In this document: positions 22,671-33,859 of the stretch, piece by piece
Layout of the letters: each line of letters starts with the position of its first letter
Numbering within the stretch: position 1 is the stretch's first letter
Origin: Gossypium raimondii
Lineage: Eukaryota > Streptophyta > Magnoliopsida > Malvales > Malvaceae
Assembly: GCF_025698545.1 (NCBI RefSeq)
Contig: NC_068569.1
Coordinates: 20,770,001 to 20,834,000, forward strand
DNA length: 64,000 bases
Direction of reading: 5' to 3'
Notes under the pieces: generated by a model
Database searches by the model: none
What the model saw: the letters and a program-made list of their open reading frames with translations, nothing else
What the model was told of the DNA's origin: nothing
Made by a program: the position numbers and the translations under genes

Positions 22671-23405
22671 TTAATTAGTTGAGTTATCGTCCTCCATATT
22701 AATAATGTAGAAATCTGCAGGGAAAACTAATTCGTTAACTTTAACAAGGACGTCTTCAAGCAACCCTTCGGGATAGATGACTGACCTGTCCGCCAACTGG
22801 ATTATTACTCTTGTATTTTTCAAAGGACCCGCGTCAATCAACTTATAAATAGGATAAGGCATAACATTAATTGAAGCCCCTAAATCGCACATGGCTTTCT
22901 TAATGCCTACATTACCTATCTCACAGGAAATAGCAAACATAACTTGGTCCTTGTATTTAGGCGGAACTTTCTTTTGTAGTACCGCGGAGACATTTTCTCC
23001 TACATTTACTCTTTCGTTACCTATTAACTTCCTCTTGCTAGTGCACAATTCCTTGAGAAATTTCGCATAACGAGGGATTTGCTTGATAGCGTCGAGCAAA
23101 GGAATATTCACCTCCACTTTCCTAAACGTTTCGAGGATTTCTTTTTCCTCCTTTTCTTTCTTATCCTTCGCGAGTCTCCCTGGAAAAGGAGGTGGCACCA
23201 CAACTGGTTTTTGAATTTCTGACTCCGGTCTGGCTTTTGGATCAGAGATCTGTTTTTCCCGTTCGTTGTCTTGCCCATGACTTTTGTCTGGAACTGTTTC
23301 CAGAACTTTTCCGCTACGAAGAGTTATTGCACTTGCATTCTGCCGAAGATTCGGCTCTGTCTGGGAAGGTAATTTACCTTGAGATTCCAAACGGTTAACC
23401 GCCAT
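22671..23405 (-). pseudogene. pro: Protease region of Athila-like element C
   Basis: In frame with gag after the TAG codon. The N-terminal part is a Lys/Glu-rich linker. The aspartic protease is marked by CDLGASINVMPYPIYKL, with the D-L-G-A form of the catalytic loop used by Athila-type elements, followed by LADRSVIYPEG and the LVFPADFYI strand. The frame ends in TAA at 22671, just before a readable DILLGRPF motif. A further stop and a one-base shift near 22640 separate it from the next segment. It is therefore not functional as one protein. Confidence 0.82.
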
Positions 23406-23456
23406 CGAGAGTTTACTAACTTGATTAGTTAACTCCTGAATTGATGCGTCTGTCCT

Positions 23457-24710
23457 CTATTGGTACTTCGCAACATCGACGGCAAGTCTTTCCACAATAG
23501 CTTCTAGAGATGTGCTCGGCTTGGGTGACAGTTGCGGTGGTTGCAAAGGTCTCGGTTGGTATGACGGATTATATCGGGGGTTAGCTCCGTAATTCAAGTT
23601 GGGATGATCCTTCCACCCGGGATTGTAAGTGTTTGAAAAAGGATCATAGCGTCTTTGTGGAGGTCCCGGAAAACCTCCGACAGCGTCGACATGTGCCGTT
23701 GAATTTTCGTTAAGGATTGGGCACAAATCCGTCGGATGTTCAGACGTAGTACAAATTCCACACAGTTGGGTCCGATTCTTCTTTTCTGTAAGCATAGATT
23801 GAACAACATTAGTGAGCTTATCCAATCTATCTTCTAAGGATGAAACGTTTACCCCATTAACCCGTCTTGTGGGTTCTGAATTTGGCCTATACTGTTGAGA
23901 ATTTGCTGCCGTAGTGGATATCAGTTCTCTTGCCCTTTGAGGAGTCATATTGACAAGCGCCCCTCCACTAGCAGCGTCAATCATTTTCATTTCCATAGGG
24001 AGCAAACCCTCGTAGAAATATTGAAGAAGTGATTGTTCGGTCAAACCGTATTGAGGACAACTTGCACACAGTTTTTTGTATCGCTCCCAATAGTCGTAGA
24101 ACGATTCGCTCTCCATTTGTCGAATTCCCACTATGTCTCTCCTAAGTTCAGCTGCTCGCGATGCTGGGAAAAACCTGTCAAGAAAAACACGAGATAAGTC
24201 ATCCCACGTTGTAATAGAACCTGGAGGTAAGTAAAATAACCATTCTTTTGCTGTATCAACTAAAGAAAAAGGAAAGGCCCGAAGTTTAATTTCATCTTCG
24301 GTTACTCCCTGTGGTTTCATGCTTGAGCAGACCATGTGGAACTCTCTCAAGTGAGTGTGTGGATTTTCATTCTTCAAGCCTCGAAAAGTGGGCAAAAGGT
24401 GAATTAGGCCTGACTTCAACTCGAATGGGGTTTCTCCGGCTGGATAGTTGATGCACAACGGTGTTTGCCCATTAGGAGCAGCGGCTAGCTGACGAATGGT
24501 TCGGTTCGCCATCCTTTCTGGTTCACCGAGCTTGTCTTCCGCTTCTTTTGTTTCAGGAAGTGGTTCGGTCTCTAGTTCAACCACTTCGACTTGTTTTCCA
24601 CGTTCAATTGCTTCTACACGTTTAAGAACTTTCGTTTCTTTACGTCGCGCTCGTGCGGATTTTTCGATCTCTGGGTCGTATTCGAGATCTCCGGATGAAG
24701 ATCTGGTCAT
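23457..24710 (-). pseudogene. gag: Gag of Athila-like element C
   Basis: An open frame of 417 codons starting MTRSSSGDLEYDPEIEKS, about 35 nt from the primer site in element orientation. The retrotransposon-gag domain covers roughly residues 90-260, with landmarks PTFRGLKNENPHTHLREFH, LRAFPFSLVDTAKEWL, TTWDDLSRVFLDRFFPAS and FYDYWERYKKLCASCPQYGL. A CX2CX4HX4C zinc knuckle (CGICTTSEHPTDLC) follows near residue 320, with a Pro-rich tail after it. It would form the virus-like particle and package element RNA. The frame stops at one TAG; the next codons continue in the same frame into the protease region, so gag and pol were probably a single frame or separated only by this stop. Confidence 0.88.
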
Positions 24711-24744
24711 GAAGATAATCTAAACAATCTGTAAGTGTTGCCAG

Positions 24745-24762
24745 TCCCCGGCAACGACGCCA
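24745..24762 (-). other. Primer-binding site (tRNA-Asp) of element C
   Basis: On the - strand the sequence is TGGCGTCGTTGCCGGGGA, complementary, with one mismatch, to the 3' end of plant tRNA-Asp including CCA. It lies 4 nt inside the 5' LTR. Athila-group elements characteristically use this primer, which supports the family call. Confidence 0.85.
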
Positions 24763-24766
24763 AAAC

Positions 24767-26273
24767 TGATGGGTGTCGAATCCACCAATATAAACCTATG
24801 CCTTAGTTTGTAAATTATGCAGTATAGGGAGTAGGGTCGATCCCTCAGAGACTGGTTTACTGTAAATTATTGCTCGCTTGACCAGATTTATGTCGGGGCA
24901 GCTGTCGTGCCCAAGACGTTCGGGGGGATAAAAATTTGAAAACCTGAAATTAATAGAAAAATAACGTCAAAAGTAAAAGTTGAAAACAGAATAATAAAAA
25001 TTGTGAAATAAATATTAAGAAAAATTTAATTAGAATAAGCTCAGCTTTAGGCACGAATTTTCCTCGTCTTTGAACCGATCCTCGAAATTGGATGAACTCC
25101 TCTTTTCCAATAAGCTAGTTATAGCTACCAAGGACGCCTCGGACACCAACTCTTCCTTGTGTAAATTAGTTATGGAACGTCCAATAACTAATTCTTACCG
25201 ATCGAACAACCACGAAACGTTCGTGATTTAGAACTCCGGCAGCTTTGCGTTCTAGAAGAGCCTAGCTCGAACCAATGCCCTCAACCGCGTGGGACATTTA
25301 AGTCTGGTTACTACTTCCCTTGACGGAACCAAACAGCAGCCTCCACTTGGCACGCCAATGTGTTCACAGAAAACCGATTAGAAACGTTCTTTTCGAAATT
25401 CCAACTGTACGTCTAATCACACCAAATCAAACGACGTCTTTTTTGACTTAGTGTTGATCTGACTTTATGAGCTGACAAAATCATACTCTTAATCCGGAGA
25501 AGTAATAAGTACTGAAATTTTAGGAGTTAAATGGCTCGGGTTCGTAACTCACGGGTTTTGACGAGGCTAATTTCGGCCTAAAGCTGAAAATGGGTTTAGT
25601 TGGCTAAGGTTTGGGACATGTTGGTATTTGATAAATTAATTAAGGTAGAAAAGGTGAAAAGATGGGTGATGTGATTGAGAATGGGGGTGGTTGAAAAAGG
25701 TGTTGTAATTGGAAAGTAGTAAAAGCTGGAAGTTTTTAGGAATTAAAAGTTAAAGAAACTAAAGACAATAAATAAATTTGTGAAAAGTTGAAAATAAAGG
25801 TGAAATGGATGGTAGGCTACTGGAACTAATGAAAATTGAAGGAAAGCAAGCTAAGAAATAACAAAGGCTACGTGAGAAAGGAGAGAATTGAAAGACAAAA
25901 GCTAAAATATTTTTTGATTGATGAAATGATGAACAATACAAGCACTATTTATACTAGAGGATTTACTAAATTAGGAACCAACTAGTCATAGGAAATTAAG
26001 GAAAAAAAAATATTCCATGACCAAAAATATCCCAAAATAATCTCCCCCACTAAATCAACAAAAATTTTCAGCTAATTAAAATAGGAAAAATTCTACTTTG
26101 GCCCTCCTTCTTTGCTTCTTTCTTTAATTTGGCCCAATTGTTCCCTTTTTCTTCTATTTAGTCCCCAAATTGCATTCCTGCGCAAAACTCAATAAATATG
26201 GCAAAGTTAGTGGTGCATTCTCATAAATTAACCAATATAATTACATAAAATATGTAACTTTAGCATTTAATCA
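24767..26273 (-). repeat. 5' LTR of Athila-like element C
   Basis: 1507 bp, adjacent to the primer-binding site, so it is the 5' LTR for the - strand element. It is highly similar to 16591-18091, with a few dozen substitutions and small indels by eye. On the - strand a TATAAATAG box (forward 25945-25953) is a probable promoter element. Confidence 0.9.
25945..25953 (-). promoter_or_regulatory. TATA box in the 5' LTR of element C
   Basis: TATAAATAG on the - strand, about 320 nt inside the start of the 5' LTR in its own orientation. It is conserved in the other LTR copy. Position and sequence fit an RNA polymerase II promoter that would drive the retroelement transcript. Confidence 0.55.
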
Positions 26274-26894
26274 ACCATATAGAATCGTACCAAAATAACC
26301 AATACTCAATCAATATATATTCATCATTTACCTCATTGCTAAAACCAAAACATATAACCATGAAACATACTTCCCAAAATGAACTTTTACCATAACTAAA
26401 TATATACAAACATTAGCATCATTATCCAGCCATTTTCGCATGGCTACAAATATACAGATCAAAACGAACCATATCGAAACTAGCCTATACATGCCATATG
26501 TCGAAAGTACAAACTTTTAAAGCACCGAAATAGCGGTCGATAGTGTGACGATGTTCCTAGACGATCCCCGAACTCGAGCTAGCTTTATATATCTATAAAA
26601 CAGAAATAAAAATGCACAAAGTAAGCTTTGAAAGCTTAGCAAGCCATAAGCAAATAAATAGTCGTAAAAACATACATAATCTCTTTCAACTAAGCCTAAT
26701 ATAACTAGTCTCAAACACATATAGAAACACTTTTCTAATGTATTTCACTTTGTCTCATTAACAACATCACTTACCTTTTTATTTCAAAGTACATATCAAT
26801 TTCACACATACCTGAATCGTTTATCTCTTATACCCATTCTGTATTGTATCGGCTTTGCCCGTTGAACCATTCAGAATTGTTAAGGATACTCGGA

Positions 26895-27060
26895 AACACA
26901 TATATCACATACAATGCCATATCCCAGATATGGTCTTATAGGTTATCACATATCTATGCCACTGTCCCGGACAGGGTCTTACACGCAATCTCATATCGAT
27001 GCCAATGTCCCAGACATGGTCTTACACGAAATCACACCTCGGAAGTCCTAATGTCATGAC
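26895..27060. repeat. LTR-internal minisatellite of LTR A
   Basis: Three to four degenerate ~45-bp units built around ATGCCA-TGTCCCAGACA-GGTCTTACAC. The same array sits in both LTRs of element B (about 35195-35325 and 42835-42965), so it is an old feature of this LTR family rather than a local expansion. Confidence 0.7.
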
Positions 27061-28244
27061 ATTTGTATCCTATACTATTCCTAAGGTTCGTACGGGACTT
27101 TCGGACGTCGTAACTCTGTCAATTTTGACTCATCTTTTCAACATTTGATACAATTTAATGATAATAAAACATAATTAAAACAATTTAAATGTATTTATTT
27201 GCATATGAACTTACCTCGGATACGGAACGAATGAGTCGGATCGACTACTCGATAACTTTCGACTTTCCCCGATCTAACTCCGATTTCTTTCTTTCTTGAT
27301 CTAAATCAATCAAAATTTAACTTATTTAATCACAAATCCATTTAATTTCATTCAAAAACATATAAATGGGCATTTTGTAGTTTAGCCCCTAAAATTTCAC
27401 ATTTTCTCAATTTAGTCCCTATTTCAAAACAACACAAAATACACATAATTTCATTAAACTCATGCTTGGCCGAATCTTCCCTAGGTCCCTAGCAGCCCAT
27501 TAATTAAATTTATTTTACATTTTAACCCCTCAATTTACAAATTTCACAAAATCCTTAATAAGTCTTTTTATCAAAAATCACTTAGTAAAACATGATAATC
27601 TAACATCAAATATTTATTTTTCATCATCAAACAAAAAAAAGCTTGAATATTCATCAATGACATTTCACAAAATCATCATCAAATTTGAAAATTAAAGCAT
27701 GGGCTAGCTAGAATACAAAGTAACGATCTCAAAAACGTAAAAATAATAAAAAATCGAACTCAAAACATACCTCAATCAATACTTCAAAAGTGCCGAACCC
27801 TAAAGCTTCAAAATGGTTTCTCTTCTTTGTTATTTTCGTCTAAAAAAGATGAACATGCATGAATTTTTATGTTTTGTTTTATTTATTACATATTAATATG
27901 CCATTTACGTAACCTTAATGAATAAACATAGAAATTTATAATGCATGTCCATTAATGTCCATTAACACTACCAATGGTCTAATATCATCATAAGGACTTT
28001 TAATTTAATTAATCATAGCAATTGATCACTTTAAACAAATAGTATGCAACTTTTGTATTTTACGCGATTAAGTCCTTTTATCAAATTAACTAACCAATCG
28101 GTAAAATTAAATCACGAAATTTTCATACATATCAAATAACATACTATAAATACCAAAAATAATATTAGCATAATTTTACGACCTCGGATTTGTGGTTCCG
28201 AAACCACTATTCCGATTTAGCTAAAATCGGGTTGTTACATAACC

Positions 28245-28419
28245 TTTATAACCCCGTAAATTGATGAAATAAAAGCAATGAATGTATAAATGCATGTATA
28301 AGAATTATTTTGACGATTGAATTGAATTTATTGTGTTATAGTAACTTGAGTTGCTTCGGCGATGTAATGTGATATCACACATTTGGATATGACGACCGAG
28401 TCGAGTGTGGGGTGTTACA
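28245..28419. mobile_element. Right-hand end of LTR-type element 'D'
   Basis: Continues from 15887 after removal of element A. It carries the CTTCGGCGATGTAATGTGA box and ends GAGTCGAGTGTGGGGTGTTACA-like, a common gypsy LTR terminus. It is followed by ATTTA. Confidence 0.55.
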
Positions 28420-29450
28420 ATTTATATATTTTAATTTTATTATGAACACTTTATTACCTCCATCAATTGTATAAACCAATAATGTAGTTGATATTGATAA
28501 TGTTGTTTATAAAAAATTGTATTCATTTAATATTCTTAATATGATGTATTTATGTGTTTAAATTTCATTTTAATTACAATTTAATCTAATTTTTTGGGTA
28601 AAAAGTACCAAGGAAGCCCCTATTCTTGGGTGGATTGCATTTTGGCCCCTTTATTGAAAAAAATGAGCAAATTAGTCATTACACATTATGAAACGTGCAA
28701 ATTAACCCCTCCGTTAAAATTTTCTCTATTAAATAATGACGTGGCACATGTTAAATTTTTTTACGGGCAAACTACAAAAATGGTCATCCAACTATGTCTT
28801 TCATTCTATTTTGGTCACCCAACTATTAATTTTTTCAATTTAGTCACTAATTTTTTTTGAAATCGAATATTTTAGTCACTCTAAGTTGATGTGAGTTTTT
28901 TTATTGGTCTAGTAACAAAATTAGCCTTCTAATGTTTACACACTCTATCAATTTGATCTTAAATATAAAAAATTCAACAAATTTAGTCACTCTAAGCTGA
29001 TGTGGGTTTATTTATTTATTTATTTATTGTATGTTATTTTAAACACAAATCCATATTTCCGGTTACTTAACCTTGGATTGAATTAACATAGATAGTATCC
29101 ATTTTGTCTTTCTTTTAACAGTTTTGGTATAGGTTTCCCAGTTAGTTTCTACTTTCTACATGGTTCAAACTACCATTCAATTCAAATTAAATAACAATAT
29201 TATATATATATATATATATATATCATATGATCCTCTGTATATTATATTACATGTCTAAACACGTTAGAAAACTAAAGTAGCTGTTAAAAGAAGAATTTTT
29301 GCTTACAATTTACAAGGCTATTTACAGATTAATTATATTTTCCCCAGCAAAATAAAACCAAACTCCATATGCCTCACTTGCCATTTTTCTTCTCCTCAGC
29401 TAGATTTCAACCTATCCAACCGGTAAAGCCTCTGCATAAATTAAGAAACA
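28420..29450. other. AT-rich intergenic DNA with dispersed low-copy repeat fragments
   Basis: Between element D and the GLTP-like gene. 28590-28870 has the GGGTAAAAAGTACCAAGGAAG and AATGGTCATCCAACTATG style of short dispersed plant repeat, and 29200-29223 is a TA microsatellite. No gene is seen. Confidence 0.5.
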
Positions 29451-29456
29451 AAAGCA

Positions 29457-31309
29457 TTAGCCGATGAACTCGAAGCCCGATGATGATAAGTTTACAAACA
29501 TCCTCACCATGACGGAATGGATCTGTTCTAGAAAAGGCACAAGTAATGTAATCAATGTCTGCATTTCCTCTTTAAGGTTGTCGCAATTTTGATCTTTTGC
29601 CATGAGGAGACTAATGAATGTTTTGTTATCTGGTACCAGTTTTAGTGCCACCTGCATACTTCAAATCTCTTAGTTCATCATGTTAAGTTAGTGACAATGC
29701 TTAGAACAGTGCTTAAAGTAACATGCCAATCCATGACTTACATATAATGTGGAAATGAAACATTTCTAGGCTGTTCTTGAAATACTATATGCCTATGCTA
29801 GAATTTCAGCCTAAATCTGGTCTATGAGTACATGAACCAATCGGCTAAGCACTCGGTTAATCAAGGTCTTTTAGGTTAAAATAAGATTTGTTGTAATTGG
29901 CGCAGGTGCCTAAATACCTTAAAAGCAGCCGACGAAATCCATCCATGCCTAGGCTTCAAAGTAATATTATAGGATTCTTCAACTGCTTGTTCCATGTTCT
30001 GCCCAGGATCCTTCACCAGTTTTTGTAACAAAGCTACCATAAAATCCATTGACCTGAAACCGACACAAGTTTATTTTCTTTGGGTTAAATGCCTTTCACC
30101 CAGAGCAAAAAGCTGGTTCCATCCAGAACTTTTGCAAGTGCTAATGAGGCATGTTAACGAATTTGTTAATGGCATGAACAATCTGTTTCTTTTCTAACAT
30201 TTGCTAAAGCATGGATGGGACAGCAGACATGGCAGACAGAACCTTGTTTCAAACTTCAACTAGGACAATGAAAATTTGCAAAAGAATAAAGAAACAGTAA
30301 CAGCTTGTCTCTGTTTCTTGTACTAAAAGACAAATCATAAACTTCGTGAAGACCCATAAAAGAGAAGTTCGAAGATGGAAGAATACACCAAATTTTCATT
30401 AAACTTCGATATGTCAGCCATGGCAGACAATCTCAAAGTTTGATTATTAGGAAAAAGTTATTCAGATCTGTTAACCATTTTACTAGCTGAGACTAAACTG
30501 GGATCAATGTTACTCCGATTCTTAATTTATTTTCTTTTTAAAAAACAGAGTGTCTCATATATATTCGGCATTACGTAGTGACACAAATGTTGGTCTAAAA
30601 ATAGAAAACTTACAAAATTTTGATACTATATAACACTCGGCATGGAGGAGAGTTTACCTGGTAAGCCAGAGAAGGGCTTTACTGCAACTGCTACCCTTTC
30701 TTGCATTGCCTTCACTCTCTTCCTTTTTCAACATCTCAATCAAATTTAAATACTTTGTGGGATCAGATTCGCAAAGATTCTCCAATCTCTAAAAACGGAG
30801 AGAAAGAGTTCCGTCAATGTTCAGTAATCAATAAAATGACCAAAAAAACATGTCCCTACATGCACATAACTGCCCTTGTAAAAACAGGTAAAACAACGGA
30901 AATGAAGACAAAGAAGTGCAAGGTTTGTTGCAATGTCACAAGGGTGGTATTCTTTAAGAATAAATTCCATTATGTTGTGGTTTATTTTTAACCTGGATAT
31001 TTTGGTGAATGTCTTGTCTAAGGACAGCCATAGTTGGGCCTATCTTGTCTGGAAAAAAAAAAACAAGAAAAGGAGGTTCAGTAGACATATTGAAAACCAC
31101 ACGTTTGAAGAGAGATAACAAGTGGAGAAAAACTGACCAAGAACTTGAAGAATCAAAGTACAGACATGAAGAAAAGGCTTGGTTGGGATAGGAGCGGCAT
31201 CAAGATTAATATCGCCTACAGTTGCAGGCTGAGCTTTGACTAACATGGACAGTTCTTCAATGGCGGACCTTATCTCCGATTTTCCCTCCATTTCCCTTTT
31301 TCTCTTCAT
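29457..31309 (-). CDS. GLTP2: Glycolipid transfer protein domain protein (GLTP2-like)
   Basis: Five exons on the - strand with GT-AG junctions: 31309-31138, 31048-30993, 30788-30658, 30053-29918 and 29651-29457. They sum to 690 nt (229 aa plus stop). The GLTP fold is recognisable throughout: PTKPFLHVCTLILQVLD, KIGPTMAVLRQDIHQNIQRL, CSKALLWLTRSMDF, LQKLVKDPGQNMEQAVEESY, LKPRHGWISSAAFKVALKL and the C-terminal LVPFLEQIHSVMVRMF. Family knowledge: GLTP proteins move glycosphingolipids between membranes in the cytosol, and an Asp/Asn...Lys pair, a Trp and a His (here within LLWLTR and HGW) bind the sugar headgroup. The first ATG gives MKRKREMEGKSEIRSA; a second at 31291 would give 223 aa. It resembles Arabidopsis At1g21360 (recollection), which also has a short basic start. 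Upstream (31310-31700) no clear TATA box was seen. Confidence 0.92.
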
Positions 31310-32930
31310 TTCAGTCTCGACAACATCCGCATGCTATTTTGTCGATTGATTCTAGCTAACCTTATATAAGTTTTTTTTTTACTTGAGAAAAACTTGCTGG
31401 CATGAACAATCATGGACAAATCTCTATCCCCAAACCCCTTCCTTATTTTAAATTGCTTAGATTGTACTGTTTAATAATTGTTTAATATTGAATATGTGTT
31501 TCTTCTGTAAGCCGTTGATAGTGACTTTGTATTTGACCTTGAAGTTATCTATGAACTATCCATCTTAATTACTGTTTTTTAAGATCTCGATCCACTGTTT
31601 TATTTAGCCTGAGTTTTGATCTCATCCATGACCGCATGAAACTGTTGTGGGCCCTAGTACTAATAATTTTAATATACAATCGTTTGCATTTATATATTTG
31701 TTGATTGTTGATTTGACAGAATATTTATCGTCAACTTGGCCACACTGAGGGAGTAAAACAGATTAGGATCTCTAGTATTGATCTAAAACAGCCGATGCTT
31801 GTCAACAGGCTTGCCCTTTGCATTTAAAACAACACTTTTATGATTTTGAGGTCTTAACCATCTATATATCATTACAAATGTATGATTTCTTACAAAATTA
31901 AAATTATAATTCGTGTTTCATTCAAATTACGGGTTGACTTGTCCCATCGGGTTTTTTTCCCACTTGTTTTGAGATGATGGCATTCTTTTTTCAATTATAC
32001 ATACAATGAGGTGCGGGAGGTTGGATGTGTTTCATACGGAGGATTGCAAGCAGTTAGTGGTGATATTTAAAGTGTTCTAAGGTATTTGGTCAAAGCTTTA
32101 GAAGTATATATGGAAGCTGGTTGGAGCCTTCTTGGAGAGTTTATGCTGAGAAAGAGCTTAGCATGGGCCCCTTCGATAGGTGCCTTACTTTGTAGGGCCA
32201 TAGAGTGTTGCTAGTAGGGGGTTATGCAAAACCCTGGTATGAAGTGATTTGATATTAAACTTGATAATAACGTGTAGAATTTGGTAGTAAAATTATAAAG
32301 GGCCGTGCATGTGATGGAATGGACATCTTAACAAGACTCGAGCCCCCTTCTTCTAGTCAATGGGCAAGTTATAAAGTGACATTCTTTGAGGGAATATATC
32401 CTAGCAAGGTGATTTATGTTTTCGATGAGTGGGATACCTTATTATTGAAGTTTTTGATAAATACGAAAAAATAATTTCCTCCTTTGAAAGTGGATACTGA
32501 AGTCTTGCATAAGGCATATGTAAATTACGTCCAATGCGATATAAAATGTGGTCAATGAAAGTTGGTAACAATTCACATGGTGGTGTCGAGAGCCATTCAA
32601 AGTGGTTCATGAGATTCAAGACGTTTCTATGTGATCTAGGAAGAGTTTTTATTATGGAAATGCTTTCCTTTTTCAAAAGGCTTATATGTCTTAGAGAAGG
32701 TTCTCTGCGACAAGTGTCTCATTTAGAAGAAATAATTAGTTGAGTTATGGTGGTACTCCAATGTATGCACTTGGATGTGATTAGGGGACTTTTTGTCCTG
32801 ACGAAAGGTTTGCATATAAGGCTAATGTGAATAGGCACTTGGCTATGTGTTATACATACAATAGATAGGTTTTGGTGAATTAAATGGTTTAGACCTTATA
32901 GGCATAAAAATCATATGGTAGCTCTTTAGA
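31310..32930. other. Intergenic region upstream of the GLTP2-like gene
   Basis: The first few hundred bases must hold the GLTP2-like promoter, but I see no defining motif. From about 31970 onward the sequence has higher GC content and short broken open frames on both strands, which suggests an old unidentified transposon. No protein family could be recognised in either strand. Confidence 0.4.
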
Positions 32931-32934
32931 CACA

Positions 32935-33202
32935 GATTAGGCTAGGTACCTCTTTGGGTAAGGCTACTCTTTGGGCGAGGCAACTCTTTTTGGATGAAGT
33001 TGGTTTTTAGCTAGCCCTTTTTTGGGTGAGGTTGCTCTTTAAGTTAGCTCATCTTTGGACAAGGTTGCTTTTTTAGCTAACCTTTATTTTTGGGCAAGAC
33101 TGCTATTTTAGTAGCCCCTCCTTGAATGAGAATGCTGTTATTTGAGTAAAGTTGCTCTTTTAGCTGGCTTTTCTTTTTGGCTGGGGTTGTTCTTTTGGTT
33201 AA
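32935..33202. repeat. Degenerate short tandem array (GGGYRAGGYTGCTCTTT units), left part
   Basis: Repeated GGGTGAGGTTGCTCTTT-like units, each followed by an AGCTAGCCCTTTT-like half, with a period of roughly 30-40 bp and considerable drift. The array continues for about one unit after element B (43754-43790), so B inserted into it. Confidence 0.65.
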
Positions 33203-33804
33203 TGTAACACCCCTAACCCGTGTCCGTCGCCGGATTGGGGTTACGAGGCATTACCGGACATAACGCATATTTCAAGTTTAACATAACATATGGAACCTTT
33301 ATAATAATACAAAACCGAATAATGCACTATATATATATATTATTATTTAAAATAAACATATACTAAATGAAACAAATCAAGTATACCAAATTAGCATGCT
33401 TAAAAATCAATCCAAAGTACATACACTAACCATTCAAGCATAATAAAAGTGCACATTTTGTTATTACAACTAAATGAAAGTACACTATGTTTATTCAAAC
33501 ATATAATGATAATTTAATAAATACCTTGATACTTAAGAATATAATTATCATTATCATTTTAAAGAAATCATAACTTAAAACTTAAAGACTAAGATCAAAA
33601 TAACATATACAATATTGAAAGAACCAAAACATACATTTTACCCATTTACCAACTTGCACACATATTTATATATATATATATATATACCATTAACCATTTC
33701 CGAATATCCATGTTTCATTATCATTACAAAACTAATTAAAACATATTCGGTCATTGTATAACTCTCAAACAATAGTCTATTTATGTCTTCATGAAATTCA
33801 CCAA

Positions 33805-33808
<4 letters not shown>

Positions 33809-33858
<50 letters not shown>
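33809..33858. repeat. TA dinucleotide microsatellite
   Basis: About 25 TA units inside the 3' LTR of B; the 5' LTR has only about five at the matching place (around 41491-41502). The expansion occurred after insertion, since the two LTRs were identical when B inserted. Confidence 0.9.

Positions 33859-33859
<1 letters not shown>

Larger units (their letters stand above)
16591..26273 (-). mobile_element. Athila-like Ty3/gypsy retrotransposon 'C' (complete structure, decayed coding)
   Basis: A 9683-bp element on the - strand, bounded by a perfect duplication ACCAT (16586-16590 and 26274-26278). Its two LTRs start TGATGGGTGTCG and end GCATTTAATCA. A primer site matching tRNA-Asp lies inside the right LTR, and a purine tract lies inside the left LTR. 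Gag, protease, reverse transcriptase/RNase H and integrase follow in gypsy order. The gag sequence, the Asp primer site and the gag-pro-RT-INT layout are typical of the Athila group. About 1.3 kb between pol and the 3' LTR could once have held the env-like frame of Athila, but no such frame is visible. Several stops and frameshifts make it non-autonomous now. It inserted into LTR A. Confidence 0.92.
15893..28239. mobile_element. Solo LTR 'A' of a chromovirus-type gypsy element, split by element C
   Basis: Starts TGTAACACCCCAAACCC (15893) and ends AAATCGGGTTGTTACA (28239), bounded by a perfect 5-bp duplication TAACC (15888-15892 and 28240-28244). Removing the nested element C and one copy of its target duplication leaves about 2659 bp (15893-16590 plus 26279-28239). 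That matches the size and layout of the 2.9-kb LTRs of element B, and the ends are clearly related. No internal gag or pol belongs to A, so it is a solo LTR. A minisatellite-like segment (about 26895-27060) and a CCTAAGGTTCGTACGGG box are shared with B. Confidence 0.88.

Noticed and set aside
32401..32743. Overlapping short frames on both strands
   Set aside because: No recognised family; probably remnants of an unidentified transposon.
32935..33202. Possible CRISPR-like array
   Set aside because: Units are degenerate with no constant spacer, and the genome is a plant nuclear one; it is an ordinary minisatellite-like array.
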